A stretch of 64,000 nucleotides of DNA. Origin: Sporosarcina ureae. GTDB taxonomy: Bacteria > Bacillota > Bacilli > Bacillales_A > Planococcaceae. The DNA is taken from contig NZ_CP015207.1 in NCBI RefSeq assembly GCF_002101375.1, forward strand, positions 1,377,001 through 1,441,000. The letters are read 5' to 3'. Each line of letters begins with the position of its first letter. Within the stretch, counting starts at the first letter, position 1. The translations under genes were made by a program, and so were the position numbers. The notes beneath the pieces are model-generated. The model had not been told where the DNA came from, did no database searches, and worked only from the letters and a program-made list of their open reading frames with translations. Positions 9,231 through 17,659 of the stretch are shown here, one piece after another.

Positions 9231-10415
9231 TTACATTCTGAAGAAGACACCACGTTGCTCACCATTTTCGTCTTTCTTTTCGTTCGTTTCACCGTAGTAT
9301 GCAGTATCCATTCGACTACTTTCTACTTCATTTTTCAAGGAAGTAATTTGTTTTTGTAAGTGATCCACTTCAGTAGTACGGCTTACATTTTGCTCTTTTA
9401 GATTATTTAATTCGGTTGATAAAGCAGAAATCTTCTGGACCGCTTCCATACCTGCTTCTGTTGATTGATCACGTACTGCGGAATCATAGATTTCATTCGC
9501 TTCATTTTCAATCGCTGAAAGCCTTTGTGCTAATACATCTTGTGAGTGTTTGCGAACAATAGTACAAACAGTCTCTTTTTGATCCAAAGTCTCCCAGAGT
9601 GCATTCTCAAGAATCACCATATCATCTGCCTGTACGGATTCTCTTTGATTGATCAAAGCCCTCGCTTGCAAGATACTTAAAGATTGTTTGAATCGACGAT
9701 CCGACGGCTGAATTCCTTCGTCCTGGAGTTCTCTTCGAATGGTAGACAATGTCTCATATATTTCATCTGGAAGATGTACTTTGTTGGTCATGTTTTGAAG
9801 TTGTACTAAGTCATCCAAATGCATCGTCGGGATTTCAATATGTTCACCTTCATCTTTCATCATCGATACAAAATTTGTTTCATCTGCAATGAAATTGATT
9901 TCGAAACGTAATAGGAAACGGTCAAATAATGCTTCAAGCCCTTCACCTTCTTCAGGGTATTCGTTGGAAGCACCAATGACCGACATTAATGGCACTTCCA
10001 TAGGTTGTCCATCATTATAAAATAACCTTTCGTTGATTAAGGTTAATAAACTGTTTAATATGGCAGAGTTTGCTTTAAATATTTCATCCAAAAACACCAA
10101 ATGCGCTTCTGGCATTTTAGTAGCAGTGTTGCGCTTATAAACGCCTTCTTCTAAATCTTTTAACGACAAAGGTCCGAATACTTCTTCAGGGGTACTGAAT
10201 CTGGTCAGTAACCATTGAAAATAGGACGTACCGTTCACGATTTTTGCTAACTCAACTGATAGTGCAGATTTCGCTGTCCCAGCCGGCCCAATCATTAACA
10301 TATGTTGTTTAGATAGAAGAGCTACTAAAATTCCTTCTACTTCATTTTCACGTTCAAAGAACTTTGCGTTCAATGCCTTTTTTATTTCATGTAACTTCTT
10401 TATATTAGTATCCAT
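9231..10415 (-). CDS. MoxR-family AAA+ ATPase (RavA-like)
   Basis: A 394-aa ATPase with Walker A GPAGTAKSAL (about 43-52), Walker B VFLDEIFKAN, sensor 1 ASNE, and an arginine-finger region LFDRFLLRFE. The C-terminal 120 residues are heptad-rich (a likely coiled coil with ISALSTELNNLKEQN). MoxR proteins act as chaperones with a VWA partner, here the next gene. It is about 100 aa shorter than E. coli RavA and seems to lack its LARA/triple-helical extension, having a coiled coil instead. GAGGGG lies about 8 nt before the ATG. Confidence 0.85.
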   Translation of the reverse strand: MDTNIKKLHEIKKALNAKFFERENEVEGILVALLSKQHMLMIGPAGTAKSALSVELAKIVNGTSYFQWLLTRFSTPEEVFGPLSLKDLEEGVYKRNTATKMPEAHLVFLDEIFKANSAILNSLLTLINERLFYNDGQPMEVPLMSVIGASNEYPEEGEGLEALFDRFLLRFEINFIADETNFVSMMKDEGEHIEIPTMHLDDLVQLQNMTNKVHLPDEIYETLSTIRRELQDEGIQPSDRRFKQSLSILQARALINQRESVQADDMVILENALWETLDQKETVCTIVRKHSQDVLAQRLSAIENEANEIYDSAVRDQSTEAGMEAVQKISALSTELNNLKEQNVSRTTEVDHLQKQITSLKNEVESSRMDTAYYGETNEKKDENGEQRGVFFRM

Positions 10416-10740
10416 ATAGACATCCCCTCAATTCATAATAACGAATCATTGTTCTCTTTATGTAACAGTGTGACTGTAATAGGAAGCTTTTAACCATCTA
10501 ACCCATGACTTTTTCCATAATTGTTTAAAATTTTATTTTTTATTCTTGTCTAACCTTTTACATAACGTTATACATTTGGATTAAGCAATTATTTTCAGTA
10601 ACCTTTCTACTTCTCTTACCCCTTTTAACACTTATCCACTCGTTTGATGAATAATTTCTTGAATATATTTTCAAAATACTGTACAAGGATTAGACAACCA
10701 CTATCGTGATGCTAGACAAGTAGTTAAATGCTGTAATAAC
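10416..10740. other. AT-rich gene-free stretch upstream of the MoxR gene
   Basis: No coding frame with an RBS is visible. It must hold the promoter of the minus-strand MoxR/VWA operon. A small palindrome ACATAACGTTATACAT-like segment is near 10560-10575; I cannot assign a regulator. Confidence 0.4.
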
Positions 10741-10776
10741 AAAAAGGCTATCCATCGCAATGATGGATAGCCTTTT
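10741..10776. terminator. Strong bidirectional terminator without a clear gene
   Basis: AAAAGGCTATCCATC pairs with GATGGATAGCCTTTT, giving a 15-bp perfect stem with A- and T-runs. The only candidate on the minus strand is the decayed ORF at 10820-11016 and the aspartate dehydrogenase gene above it. Confidence 0.85.
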
Positions 10777-10819
10777 CTTTTACTTGCAGGTTATCGTGTG
10801 CTTGTTAGAAATCTTAATA

Positions 10820-11016
10820 CTATACCTGGTCTACTACTACATTTCCATTCTGATCTAGTAATGCAGTAATTCCATTACATGACCAATCCATGTATGAAGA
10901 TAGTTTACTCACGTATTCCGATCGACTAATATAGTTATTCTTCCTACAGCTGGGATATCGTCTGTCGATTTCACATAGTATCGCATCTATGCTTCTTCTT
11001 TTTTATCTCCAAACAT
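10820..11016 (-). pseudogene. Decayed small ORF downstream of aspartate dehydrogenase
   Basis: Reading the minus strand from the ATG at 11016 gives nine codons, an in-frame TAG, an ATG that continues in frame (beginning Met-Arg-Tyr-Tyr-Val), and then a +1-type frame change near 10915 into a coding-like stretch ending LLDQNGNVVVDQV at 10820. One stop plus one shift across 66 codons of protein-like sequence suggests a degraded small gene. I recognise no family. It could instead be chance. Confidence 0.4.
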
Positions 11017-11032
11017 ATGAAACTGGCTTTAT

Positions 11033-11815
11033 TTAGCTTCCTATTGTAATCGCATTCCCTTTATTTTGTAAAGTAGATACTATACTTAATGCTGCCAGAT
11101 AACTTGTTTTAGGGTTGTTTGGCATCGGCTCATTTTCTATTAGTAAGTTCATTTTACCGAAATCACCTTTTGCTTCAATATGATGTGTATTTCGTTGAAT
11201 ATTCGGATCTGCTATAACGCGTACTGCCGTTTTATCTGCACCAAGTCCTGCAATTGATAATAACAATGCAACGTTGACGTTTTTAGGAAACTTTTCAATT
11301 GCATCTAGAGCTACACCATCAAAAATACATTGTTCTACGTGCTTCACATCTAGTCCCAATGATTGGTAGGATTTCCTAGTTGTAATGCGAACTTCCTTTA
11401 ATCCACCTAGGGAATTAGCTGATTGCAGAAGATCCAGTCCACCAATCGCTCCTGAAGGTAGGTAAATATGTTGCTGATTCTTCCGCGCTACTTCTATCAT
11501 TTCATTTAAATACTCCATATCTTTAAATACACCGATACTGCTCAATACCAGATCTTTCTTATTGTCCAGTACTTCTTCCACACGTTCTATTGCGACTTCA
11601 ATCGTTGCAGCTTCCACGACTACATCCATAGTAGACTGAATGAACTGCTGAAAGTCTGTATAGAACTTTGCACTGTACTGTGATTCTAGCCTTAGACCCA
11701 CCTCTAGGTTACGTCCGAATATCGAGACAATTTCACCGACCACTTTGCCGTCCCCATTGATACTTTCTAATAGATATTGCGCAATATTGCCAGTCCCAAT
11801 AATACCGATTTTCAT
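11033..11815 (-). CDS. nadX: L-aspartate dehydrogenase (NadX-type)
   Basis: A 260-aa NAD(P)-dependent aspartate dehydrogenase-family protein. It has the Rossmann fingerprint GIIGTGNIAQ at residues 4-13, the LPSGAIGGLD segment, TTRK, and the PKNVNVA motif with the catalytic-region Asn. The family oxidises L-aspartate to iminoaspartate, which can feed NAD synthesis, or works in aspartate metabolism. The start is supported by GAGGTG 8 nt upstream. No nadA or nadC is adjacent, so the pathway assignment is open; the family name is safer than the symbol. Confidence 0.8.
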   Translation of the reverse strand: MKIGIIGTGNIAQYLLESINGDGKVVGEIVSIFGRNLEVGLRLESQYSAKFYTDFQQFIQSTMDVVVEAATIEVAIERVEEVLDNKKDLVLSSIGVFKDMEYLNEMIEVARKNQQHIYLPSGAIGGLDLLQSANSLGGLKEVRITTRKSYQSLGLDVKHVEQCIFDGVALDAIEKFPKNVNVALLLSIAGLGADKTAVRVIADPNIQRNTHHIEAKGDFGKMNLLIENEPMPNNPKTSYLAALSIVSTLQNKGNAITIGS

Positions 11816-11959
11816 TTTACAACACCTCTTCTATCAGTATATACACTTCTTCCAGAAATAGATGACTTTCTACTACATTACCCTGGCTATACATAAACAA
11901 CACAAGGTACGAATAAGATGATATGGATAACTGATAGAAAAATTGGGAGGTATGTATGA

Positions 11960-12736
11960 ATGGCTGGTTATACAGATAATTATGAACGGGATACGTACGG
12001 CATTATCGATTTTTGGGTGCGTAACAACTTTGAGCATGGGGAATTTTTCGATAGAGAAATTAGTCACCATGAGTTAGAGTTAGCACGCGCCAATCAGCAA
12101 ATGATCGATCGCATGGGGGTAATCTTTAAAAAGACTGAATCCAAAACCGGCGATATTGGATTAATTATCGATGAGGCAAAGAGTTCGACAAAAGAGTTCG
12201 CTGATCTACTAATTCACACGATGGATCGTGCATTGCATTGCGACGTAATCATTTCTACCCCTACTTCCCTTCTTGATCATATGATTAGAGAAGCCGAGGA
12301 AGCAGAGCGTGTGTTCAAATTAATTGAAACAAATTCTTATATTACACCAGCTGATGCGACATTACATGAGAGCAACTTCTGGCTTCGTCAAATGCTCGAT
12401 CACTTATTATTCATCAGCCATTACGTAGATGCTTCTAACTATGAATTACACGATCAAGTACGCGCGATGACTAAAAAATTCGAAAACCTTCTACTACAAG
12501 CGCAAGCTTTGAAGACGATTATTCGCAGACCACGCAATGAAGTATCACCTGTTTTGAATACATTCAATCAAATGGTGATAAAAGAAGCAAAGGCTCTAGA
12601 AGCTTTTAAGTTGGAATTGAGTGAACTGATCAAAGCCTGTGCCGCGGTTACGACCGCGCCGCCTGATTTGCTCGAACACATTGCGAGAGAAGCACACCAT
12701 TTGTGGAAAAACCTCGAAGATCAAGTCGTAAACTAA
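11960..12736 (+). CDS. DUF2935-family helical protein
   Basis: A 258-aa all-helical protein of two similar halves, with Glu/His-rich helices (NFEHGEFFDREISHHELE near the N-terminus and DHLLFISHYVDA in the second half). These suggest a ferritin-like, metal-binding four-helix fold, as proposed for DUF2935 proteins, which are common in Bacillales and uncharacterised. GGGAGG lies about 9 nt before the ATG. It is monocistronic and closed by a terminator. The metal-binding role is inference from the His/Glu pattern. Confidence 0.75.
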   Translation: MAGYTDNYERDTYGIIDFWVRNNFEHGEFFDREISHHELELARANQQMIDRMGVIFKKTESKTGDIGLIIDEAKSSTKEFADLLIHTMDRALHCDVIISTPTSLLDHMIREAEEAERVFKLIETNSYITPADATLHESNFWLRQMLDHLLFISHYVDASNYELHDQVRAMTKKFENLLLQAQALKTIIRRPRNEVSPVLNTFNQMVIKEAKALEAFKLELSELIKACAAVTTAPPDLLEHIAREAHHLWKNLEDQVVN

Positions 12737-12746
12737 TTTTCATGAA

Positions 12747-12777
12747 AACATGACGGGAACTCTCTCGTCGTGTTTTT
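12747..12777 (+). terminator. Terminator
   Basis: AACATGACG pairs with CGTCGTGTT (one wobble), followed by TTTTT, just after the DUF2935 gene. Confidence 0.75.
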
Positions 12778-12858
12778 TCATTTACCCTGTAAAAGTCTTG
12801 CAATTTAAAACTATTTCTATTGCATCTTCGTTATAGTAGTAGAGGGGCGGTGGTGGAA

Positions 12859-13099
12859 ATGAATTCGGCGGAACTGGAACACGTAATGGATACATATGGA
12901 ATATGAAGACCTATCTACGGATGAAATAATAAGTGCATCTTATGAATCCGCCTGGTTCAACGTCAATGAATTCTTTGATGACATTCGACCAGGTATGCAT
13001 ATTGAAATCACTTTTGATCCACTTTCATACGCAATTACTCAGCAAGAGCGTCCCACCAGATTCCATGACATAATTAAGTGGGAGGAATATGAAAAATAA
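12859..13099 (+). pseudogene. Small gene apparently broken by a frameshift
   Basis: An ATG at 12859 with a GGTGGTGG-type RBS opens a frame of 15 codons that stops at 12906. A second frame (67 codons from 12896, no RBS) continues in the +1 register with protein-like sequence ending FHDIIKWEEYEK. Joined near 12890-12900 they give an about 80-aa acidic cytosolic protein. This looks like a single-base indel in one gene (or a sequencing error). If the annotation uses only the second frame, it is 12896-13099. I recognise no family. Confidence 0.5.
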
Positions 13100-13141
13100 A
13101 AAGAGATGGTAGTTCACTATACTGAACTACCATCTCTTTTT
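13098..13141. terminator. Strong bidirectional terminator
   Basis: A perfect 19-bp stem (13098-13116 with 13123-13141) with A/T tails lies between the small broken gene and the convergent stress-protein gene, whose stop overlaps its right arm. Confidence 0.92.
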
Positions 13142-13553
13142 ATTTTACCACTGTTACTGGACAGTCCACATGTTTCATCACTTTATGACTGACACTGCCC
13201 ATCACCATTTCTTGAATTGAATTTAAACCGCGGCTGCCGATGACTAATTTGTTGATTTTCCTATCATTCACATATCTTATTATTTCCTGACTAGGATTCC
13301 CTTTAAGCATAATCACTTTCGTATCTACCGCTGCTTCCTTCGCCATAGCTAAAATTGGTTGCATCTTTTGTTCACGTTTCAGTGCTAGGCTTTCCGGACT
13401 TTGTGATAACTGTCTGCCGATCTTCGCCTCGCTGAGATCCTCTACATAGATAATCTCTAACGTAACTTGAGGTAAATATTCCGCTAGCATAATCGCATGT
13501 TTTGCGGCACGCATCGCATTTTCAGATCCATCAATCGCTACAGCAATTTTCAT
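13140..13553 (-). CDS. Universal stress protein (UspA family)
   Basis: A 137-aa USP-fold protein. It begins MKIAVAIDGSENA and has the complete ATP-binding motif G-x2-G-x9-G-S in VIGSRGLNSIQEMVMGSVS. It is a cytosolic nucleotide-binding protein of unknown physiological target. The longer open frame adds 14 codons, but GGGAG sits about 8 nt before this ATG. A close paralogue is encoded at 22543-22953; a third, more distant one at 29911-30348. It is monocistronic. Confidence 0.88.
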   Translation of the reverse strand: MKIAVAIDGSENAMRAAKHAIMLAEYLPQVTLEIIYVEDLSEAKIGRQLSQSPESLALKREQKMQPILAMAKEAAVDTKVIMLKGNPSQEIIRYVNDRKINKLVIGSRGLNSIQEMVMGSVSHKVMKHVDCPVTVVK

Positions 13554-13653
13554 ATCGTTCACTCCCTCATCATAATTTTCTATATAATTATTCACTTGAG
13601 AAGTTTAGTACATGAATCTTGACCGCCATCCTTTTACTTTCGATTACACCTAC

Positions 13654-14526
13654 TTAACGCACTTGCCCCCCGCCAAAATTCCCTCGCTTAATTTCTGCAA
13701 CTTCATATACCGCCACAAATGCATTTTTGTCTACGTCACGAATGATTTCTTTCATTTTACTATCTTCCAAATGATGAATATTGCAAGTGATTTCCATGAA
13801 CTGTTTATTGGTATAACTCCCTTGTACCATTTGGTAAGTAGCACTCCGACCCAAACGTCCGTGAATCTCTTCGATCATCAATTCAGGTTTTTCCGTTACA
13901 ATCTTAAATGTTTTGGAACCACTAAATCCTATTTCCATGATAGATATGACTTTCGATGCGATGAAATAAGCAATTGCTGACATAATGGCACCTGTCAGTC
14001 CAAAAACAGTTGAAACGACGATAAAGACAAAAATATTCAGAAACAAAATAAGATCGCTTGTACCAAACGGAAGTTTCCTTGACAGCAACACTGCTAGCAT
14101 ATCAATACCGTCGAGTGCTCCACCGTTACGCAAAGCTATTCCGATTCCGACTCCAATAATGATCCCGCCAACTACAGTTACCAATAATGTATCGTCTTGT
14201 ACAATGATGGGAATATGATGCATTAGACTTGTACTGGCACTTAAAGATACGATGCCTACTACAGAAAGCGCCGCAAAGCGCCTGCCTATCTGTTTATAAC
14301 CAAGATAGATAAACGGAATATTTAAAACCGCAATTAAAACACCTAACGGAAGTCCAAAAACTTTAGAACCTACAATACTAAGGCCTGTAACCCCACCATC
14401 CGATACATTGTTCGGAATAAGGACTGATTCAAGTCCATACGCTGTAATCACTCCACCCAGCATGACGAAAAAGGCTTGATACAAAAGTCGTAACTTCTTA
14501 TGTGACTTCTTAGTAATTACTTTCAT
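13654..14526 (-). CDS. YitT-family membrane protein with DUF2179 domain
   Basis: A 290-aa protein with about five to six hydrophobic helices (residues 15-200) carrying the family motif PNNVSDGGVTGL and RNGGALDGIDM, and a soluble C-terminal DUF2179 domain (about 215-285). YitT-type proteins (YitT, YvjA, YpjC and others) are multi-copy in Bacillales and of unknown function; a transport or sensing role is only speculation. AAAGGA is about 9 nt before the ATG. It may share regulation with the downstream stress-protein gene, 100 nt away on the same strand. Confidence 0.85.
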   Translation of the reverse strand: MKVITKKSHKKLRLLYQAFFVMLGGVITAYGLESVLIPNNVSDGGVTGLSIVGSKVFGLPLGVLIAVLNIPFIYLGYKQIGRRFAALSVVGIVSLSASTSLMHHIPIIVQDDTLLVTVVGGIIIGVGIGIALRNGGALDGIDMLAVLLSRKLPFGTSDLILFLNIFVFIVVSTVFGLTGAIMSAIAYFIASKVISIMEIGFSGSKTFKIVTEKPELMIEEIHGRLGRSATYQMVQGSYTNKQFMEITCNIHHLEDSKMKEIIRDVDKNAFVAVYEVAEIKRGNFGGGQVR

Positions 14527-14817
14527 CTTCTCATTCCTTTCAGTTATTCAGTAAGTCACATGCTTCTATTTACCATACCCTTTTATCCATATAAACTATT
14601 CCATTGAAAGTAGAAATTCGGAGTTTTTTCTAGAAAGCCCGCTCTCTATGAACTCTTTCTGATTTTCACTCTTCCATCGCTTAAATCACCCATTTTATAT
14701 CTTCGTTTGACGGTTCTTCTACCGTCTTTTCATCATGGGTTTATTCCTTTTCATTTACTTTTTTAGAATTCCCTCCTGACTAACTCAATATAAACTTCCT
14801 GTATTTTATAAAAACGC
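14527..14817. other. Gene-free stretch
   Basis: Between the divergent-end membrane gene and the oxidase terminator. It contains T/C-rich promoter-like DNA for the minus-strand gene and a small repeat-like GACGGTTCTTCTACCGTC hairpin near 14709-14726. No protein-like frame was seen. Confidence 0.4.
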
Positions 14818-14855
14818 AAAGTAGCCAGTGAAATGAATATTTCACTGGCTACTTT
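14818..14855. terminator. Bidirectional terminator
   Basis: A perfect 17-bp stem (14818-14834 with 14839-14855) and 4-nt loop; it follows the multicopper oxidase stop on the minus strand with GCGTTTTTATAAAA. Confidence 0.9.
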
Positions 14856-14866
14856 GGGCATATCTT

Positions 14867-16369
14867 TTACTTCACTTCTATTTGTCCCATCATTCCATTG
14901 TCTTCATGCTCCAAAATGTGACAATGGAACATATACACACCTTTATGCTTAAACTGTACGGCGATTTTCACTTTTTCTCCTGGATGAACAGCAATACTAT
15001 CCTTCCATCCTCTTTCATTCTCTTCAGGTTCTATCCCATTTCTCGAGAGTATTTTGAACTCTGTACCATGAATATGGAATGGATGAATCATTCCACCCAT
15101 CATATCTTTCCTATTATAAATTTCCCATACCTCTGTAACGCCTTGCTTTTGTGTAAAATCTATTCTTCTTGAATCAAATTTCTTTCCATTGATTGTCACA
15201 TGATCCATCATACCAAAGAGTTCAATATTCTTCGTAACCGGCATGTTTTTTTCTTCTTCCGTTACGGCAAAATCATTTAATTGCCCCAATGTTTGCGTAC
15301 GATCTACTTCTTGATTTGACACATCAAACGGTAAAAGAATAGATCCATCTTCATTAATCAAAGATAAATCATCTGTAGAATTAAGTTGCGAGAAATCAAT
15401 AATTATCTCCGCTCTCTCCGATGGCGTCAAAGTTACTTCATTCAATTTTAGGGGGTCATTTAAGAAGCCACCATCTGTCGCAATTTGAACAAATGATTCA
15501 CCTGTATTCAATTTGAACGTAAAATTTCTCGCGTTCGATCCATTTAGTAAGCGTAGACGTACTTGTTCTTTTCCTACTGTTAATTCAGGATTTACTGTAC
15601 CATTGACCAATAACGTATCACCTATCGTCCCATCTTCGTTCATTACCGCTTTATAATCTAATTGCCCTTGCTCATCGAAAATTCGGTCTTGGAAAACTAA
15701 TGGTATATCGTTTTTTCCGTATTCTTTAGGGATTTCTAACTTGTCCGAATTAGAATCTTCAATATAAATCAGCCCTGCGAGTCCTTTATATACTTGTTCA
15801 GATGTCTTGCCCTCTGGATGAGGATGAAACCACAATGTAGCCGCCTCTTGTGTCACTTCAAATTCTATTAGTGCCTCTTCACTTGGACTAAGTGTTTTAT
15901 GCGGTCCTCCATCTGCCTCACCAGACACTTCTAAACCATGCCAATGAAACGTTGTCTCCTCATCTAATTCATTTATTGTTTTAATTTTAACGGTTTCACC
16001 TTTTTTAAATTGAAGAACCGGACCTAATAGATCACCGTTATATCCTAAAGTTTCTGTAGTCACACCTTCAAATATATTCACCTTACCTTTTTGCGCCTTA
16101 ACAATATACTCAGTCCCCTCTGTCGTTTCACTAGTTAATAACGGTGGAATATATAATTCATTTTCACCTGTCGAGTCTTCTAAACGCACTACGTCATCAT
16201 GGCTCATATGCCCGTTACCCATTGCAGAGTCACCCATCATGTGATGATTTCCTTCGTTGTTATTTTGATTCATCATGTGTTGATTGTTCTGATCATTCGA
16301 TTGTGTATCGTTACTACATCCACTGATCAGTATCGCACTCAGCGAAAATATATGAAAAACTTTGCACAT
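14867..16369 (-). CDS. Multicopper oxidase lipoprotein (CueO-like)
   Basis: A 500-aa exported copper oxidase. A short hydrophobic segment ends in a lipobox LISGC (Cys about 18), so it should be membrane-anchored outside the cell. A Met/His-rich linker follows (residues 30-57, several HMM, HHMM and GHMSH), likely binding copper. Three cupredoxin domains carry the copper ligands: TFHWHGLE, LWFHPHPEG, HPFHIHG and MFHCHILEHEDNGMM (T1 Cys, Met ligand). The start is odd: no RBS precedes the ATG at 16369, an in-frame stop lies four codons upstream, and the signal peptide lacks the usual Lys-Lys; an indel near the 5' end is possible. The family oxidises Cu(I) or small phenolics. Confidence 0.88.
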   Translation of the reverse strand: MCKVFHIFSLSAILISGCSNDTQSNDQNNQHMMNQNNNEGNHHMMGDSAMGNGHMSHDDVVRLEDSTGENELYIPPLLTSETTEGTEYIVKAQKGKVNIFEGVTTETLGYNGDLLGPVLQFKKGETVKIKTINELDEETTFHWHGLEVSGEADGGPHKTLSPSEEALIEFEVTQEAATLWFHPHPEGKTSEQVYKGLAGLIYIEDSNSDKLEIPKEYGKNDIPLVFQDRIFDEQGQLDYKAVMNEDGTIGDTLLVNGTVNPELTVGKEQVRLRLLNGSNARNFTFKLNTGESFVQIATDGGFLNDPLKLNEVTLTPSERAEIIIDFSQLNSTDDLSLINEDGSILLPFDVSNQEVDRTQTLGQLNDFAVTEEEKNMPVTKNIELFGMMDHVTINGKKFDSRRIDFTQKQGVTEVWEIYNRKDMMGGMIHPFHIHGTEFKILSRNGIEPEENERGWKDSIAVHPGEKVKIAVQFKHKGVYMFHCHILEHEDNGMMGQIEVK

Positions 16370-16660
16370 GAAAAGCTTTTAAGCGGCATCGCCCATATTC
16401 ATTCATAGTTTTCAGTAGACCTATATTTCTCTTCGCTGATTCTTCTCTTTCGTTTTCATTTGTCTCCCATCTCTTCTATAGTCTTCAATAAACTTCCTAG
16501 CCATCTATATTTTAAGTATAGAAAAAGATTATGAAAAAGATGTGCAGATTGGTTTATACATAAGAATTCAGCATACTTCCATGACGTCTTTGTGTCATCA
16601 TTCTATACTTTGATTTTGTTATAAGACTCACTTTCCCATGATTTAAACCTTAAACCATAC
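16370..16660. other. Gene-free stretch upstream of the multicopper oxidase
   Basis: It presumably contains the oxidase promoter on the minus strand; a TATACT -10-like hexamer is visible near 16520. No clear CueR or CsoR palindrome and no coding frame were recognised. Confidence 0.35.
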
Positions 16661-16694
16661 AAAAAAGATGCCCGGTGAAGTATTCCCGGACATC
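16661..16694 (-). terminator. Terminator of the exonuclease gene
   Basis: GATGTCCGG / CCGGGCATC (one wobble) followed by TTTTTT on the minus strand. Confidence 0.8.
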
Positions 16695-16705
16695 ATTCGC
16701 TACTA

Positions 16706-17278
16706 TTAAAATCTTGATTTGGCTGGTTTCTTCATCGGTGCTTTATTCATCAAATAGGAGATGAATGTATCATCCGTCAGATTCGGATTGGACGAGTTCA
16801 GTAAGAGTGCTAGGTTTTTTGCATCGTCAAGTGCTCTGTGGGCATTATGCACTTGAATTCGGTGCGCTCTCAGCAATTGTTGCAGTTTACCGTTTTCAAA
16901 GCCGTAATTTTTCCATTTGATTTGTCTGACGGAGCAATACCAGTCCATATCGAGCGTTTCAGGTAATAGCCGGCTGACGAACCCCCTATCAAATGATGCG
17001 TTATGTGCTACTATACCGTCTGCTTGATCAAGTATTTTTAGAATTCTATCCATATCAAGCGACTTCCCTCTTACCATCTGATCGGTAATGCCCGTGAGAT
17101 TCGTAATCGTCGGAGAAATGGAATAGAACGGTTCTTGAAACTCGCAATACTCATCAGCGACCCGAACAATACGGTTATTTTCATACTCTCCCAGCATAAC
17201 GCCTAACTCGATCACTTCACTCGCCTCGGCACTCATACCTGTCGTCTCCACGTCAATAAACGCTATATGTTTTGTCAT
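16706..17278 (-). CDS. DEDDh 3'-5' exonuclease (DnaQ-like)
   Basis: A 190-aa exonuclease domain protein. It has Exo I AFIDVETTG (Asp, Glu), Exo II AHNASFDRGF (Asp), and Exo III NAHRALDDAKN (His, Asp), the complete DEDDh set for two-metal hydrolysis of DNA or RNA 3' ends. It is a stand-alone domain like the DNA polymerase III epsilon proofreading domain but without polymerase or helicase parts. The open frame extends 10 codons upstream, but AAAGGAG is 8 nt before this ATG. Monocistronic; its substrate is unknown. Confidence 0.85.
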   Translation of the reverse strand: MTKHIAFIDVETTGMSAEASEVIELGVMLGEYENNRIVRVADEYCEFQEPFYSISPTITNLTGITDQMVRGKSLDMDRILKILDQADGIVAHNASFDRGFVSRLLPETLDMDWYCSVRQIKWKNYGFENGKLQQLLRAHRIQVHNAHRALDDAKNLALLLNSSNPNLTDDTFISYLMNKAPMKKPAKSRF

Positions 17279-17471
17279 GTGAAAACTCCTTTTACACTCT
17301 ATTTCCATTATATCGAGAATTTAATTATGAACATTTCTATCCTATTAGTATATCAGGATTTCAGTACAATATGTTCAATTTAAACTGCAAGCATTTTATT
17401 GAACATGTAGTCATTTCATAAGTTGCCACACAATTCAACGTGCTGTATACTAGGATTGCTTACATGATTGT

Positions 17472-17562
17472 CCGTCCGGGTGCTTGAGAGAATCAGGCTG
17501 AGATAGCAGATGAATCCACTGCTGACCGTTAATCTGATCTGGGTAATGCCAGCGTAGAGAGC
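17472..17562 (+). ncRNA. TPP riboswitch (THI box)
   Basis: It shows the conserved pyrimidine sensor GGCTGAGATAGCAGA and the pyrophosphate sensor CTGATCTGGGTAATGCCAGCG, closing with AGAGAG. It is about 100 nt ahead of the YkoEDC transporter genes and 40 nt before a terminator, so thiamine pyrophosphate should cause premature termination. Confidence 0.95.
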
Positions 17563-17602
17563 GTGATCGATGGAATTATACAGGAATCTCTTTCCTTCCT
17601 CG

Positions 17603-17629
17603 GCCGTCTGCTCTTCAGACGGCTTTTTT
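17603..17629 (+). terminator. Riboswitch expression-platform terminator
   Basis: GCCGTCTG-CTCTT-CAGACGGC-TTTTTT, directly downstream of the TPP aptamer and upstream of the first transporter gene's RBS. Confidence 0.92.
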
Positions 17630-17659
17630 GTATGAAAAAATAACAAGGAGTGGAAGAGT

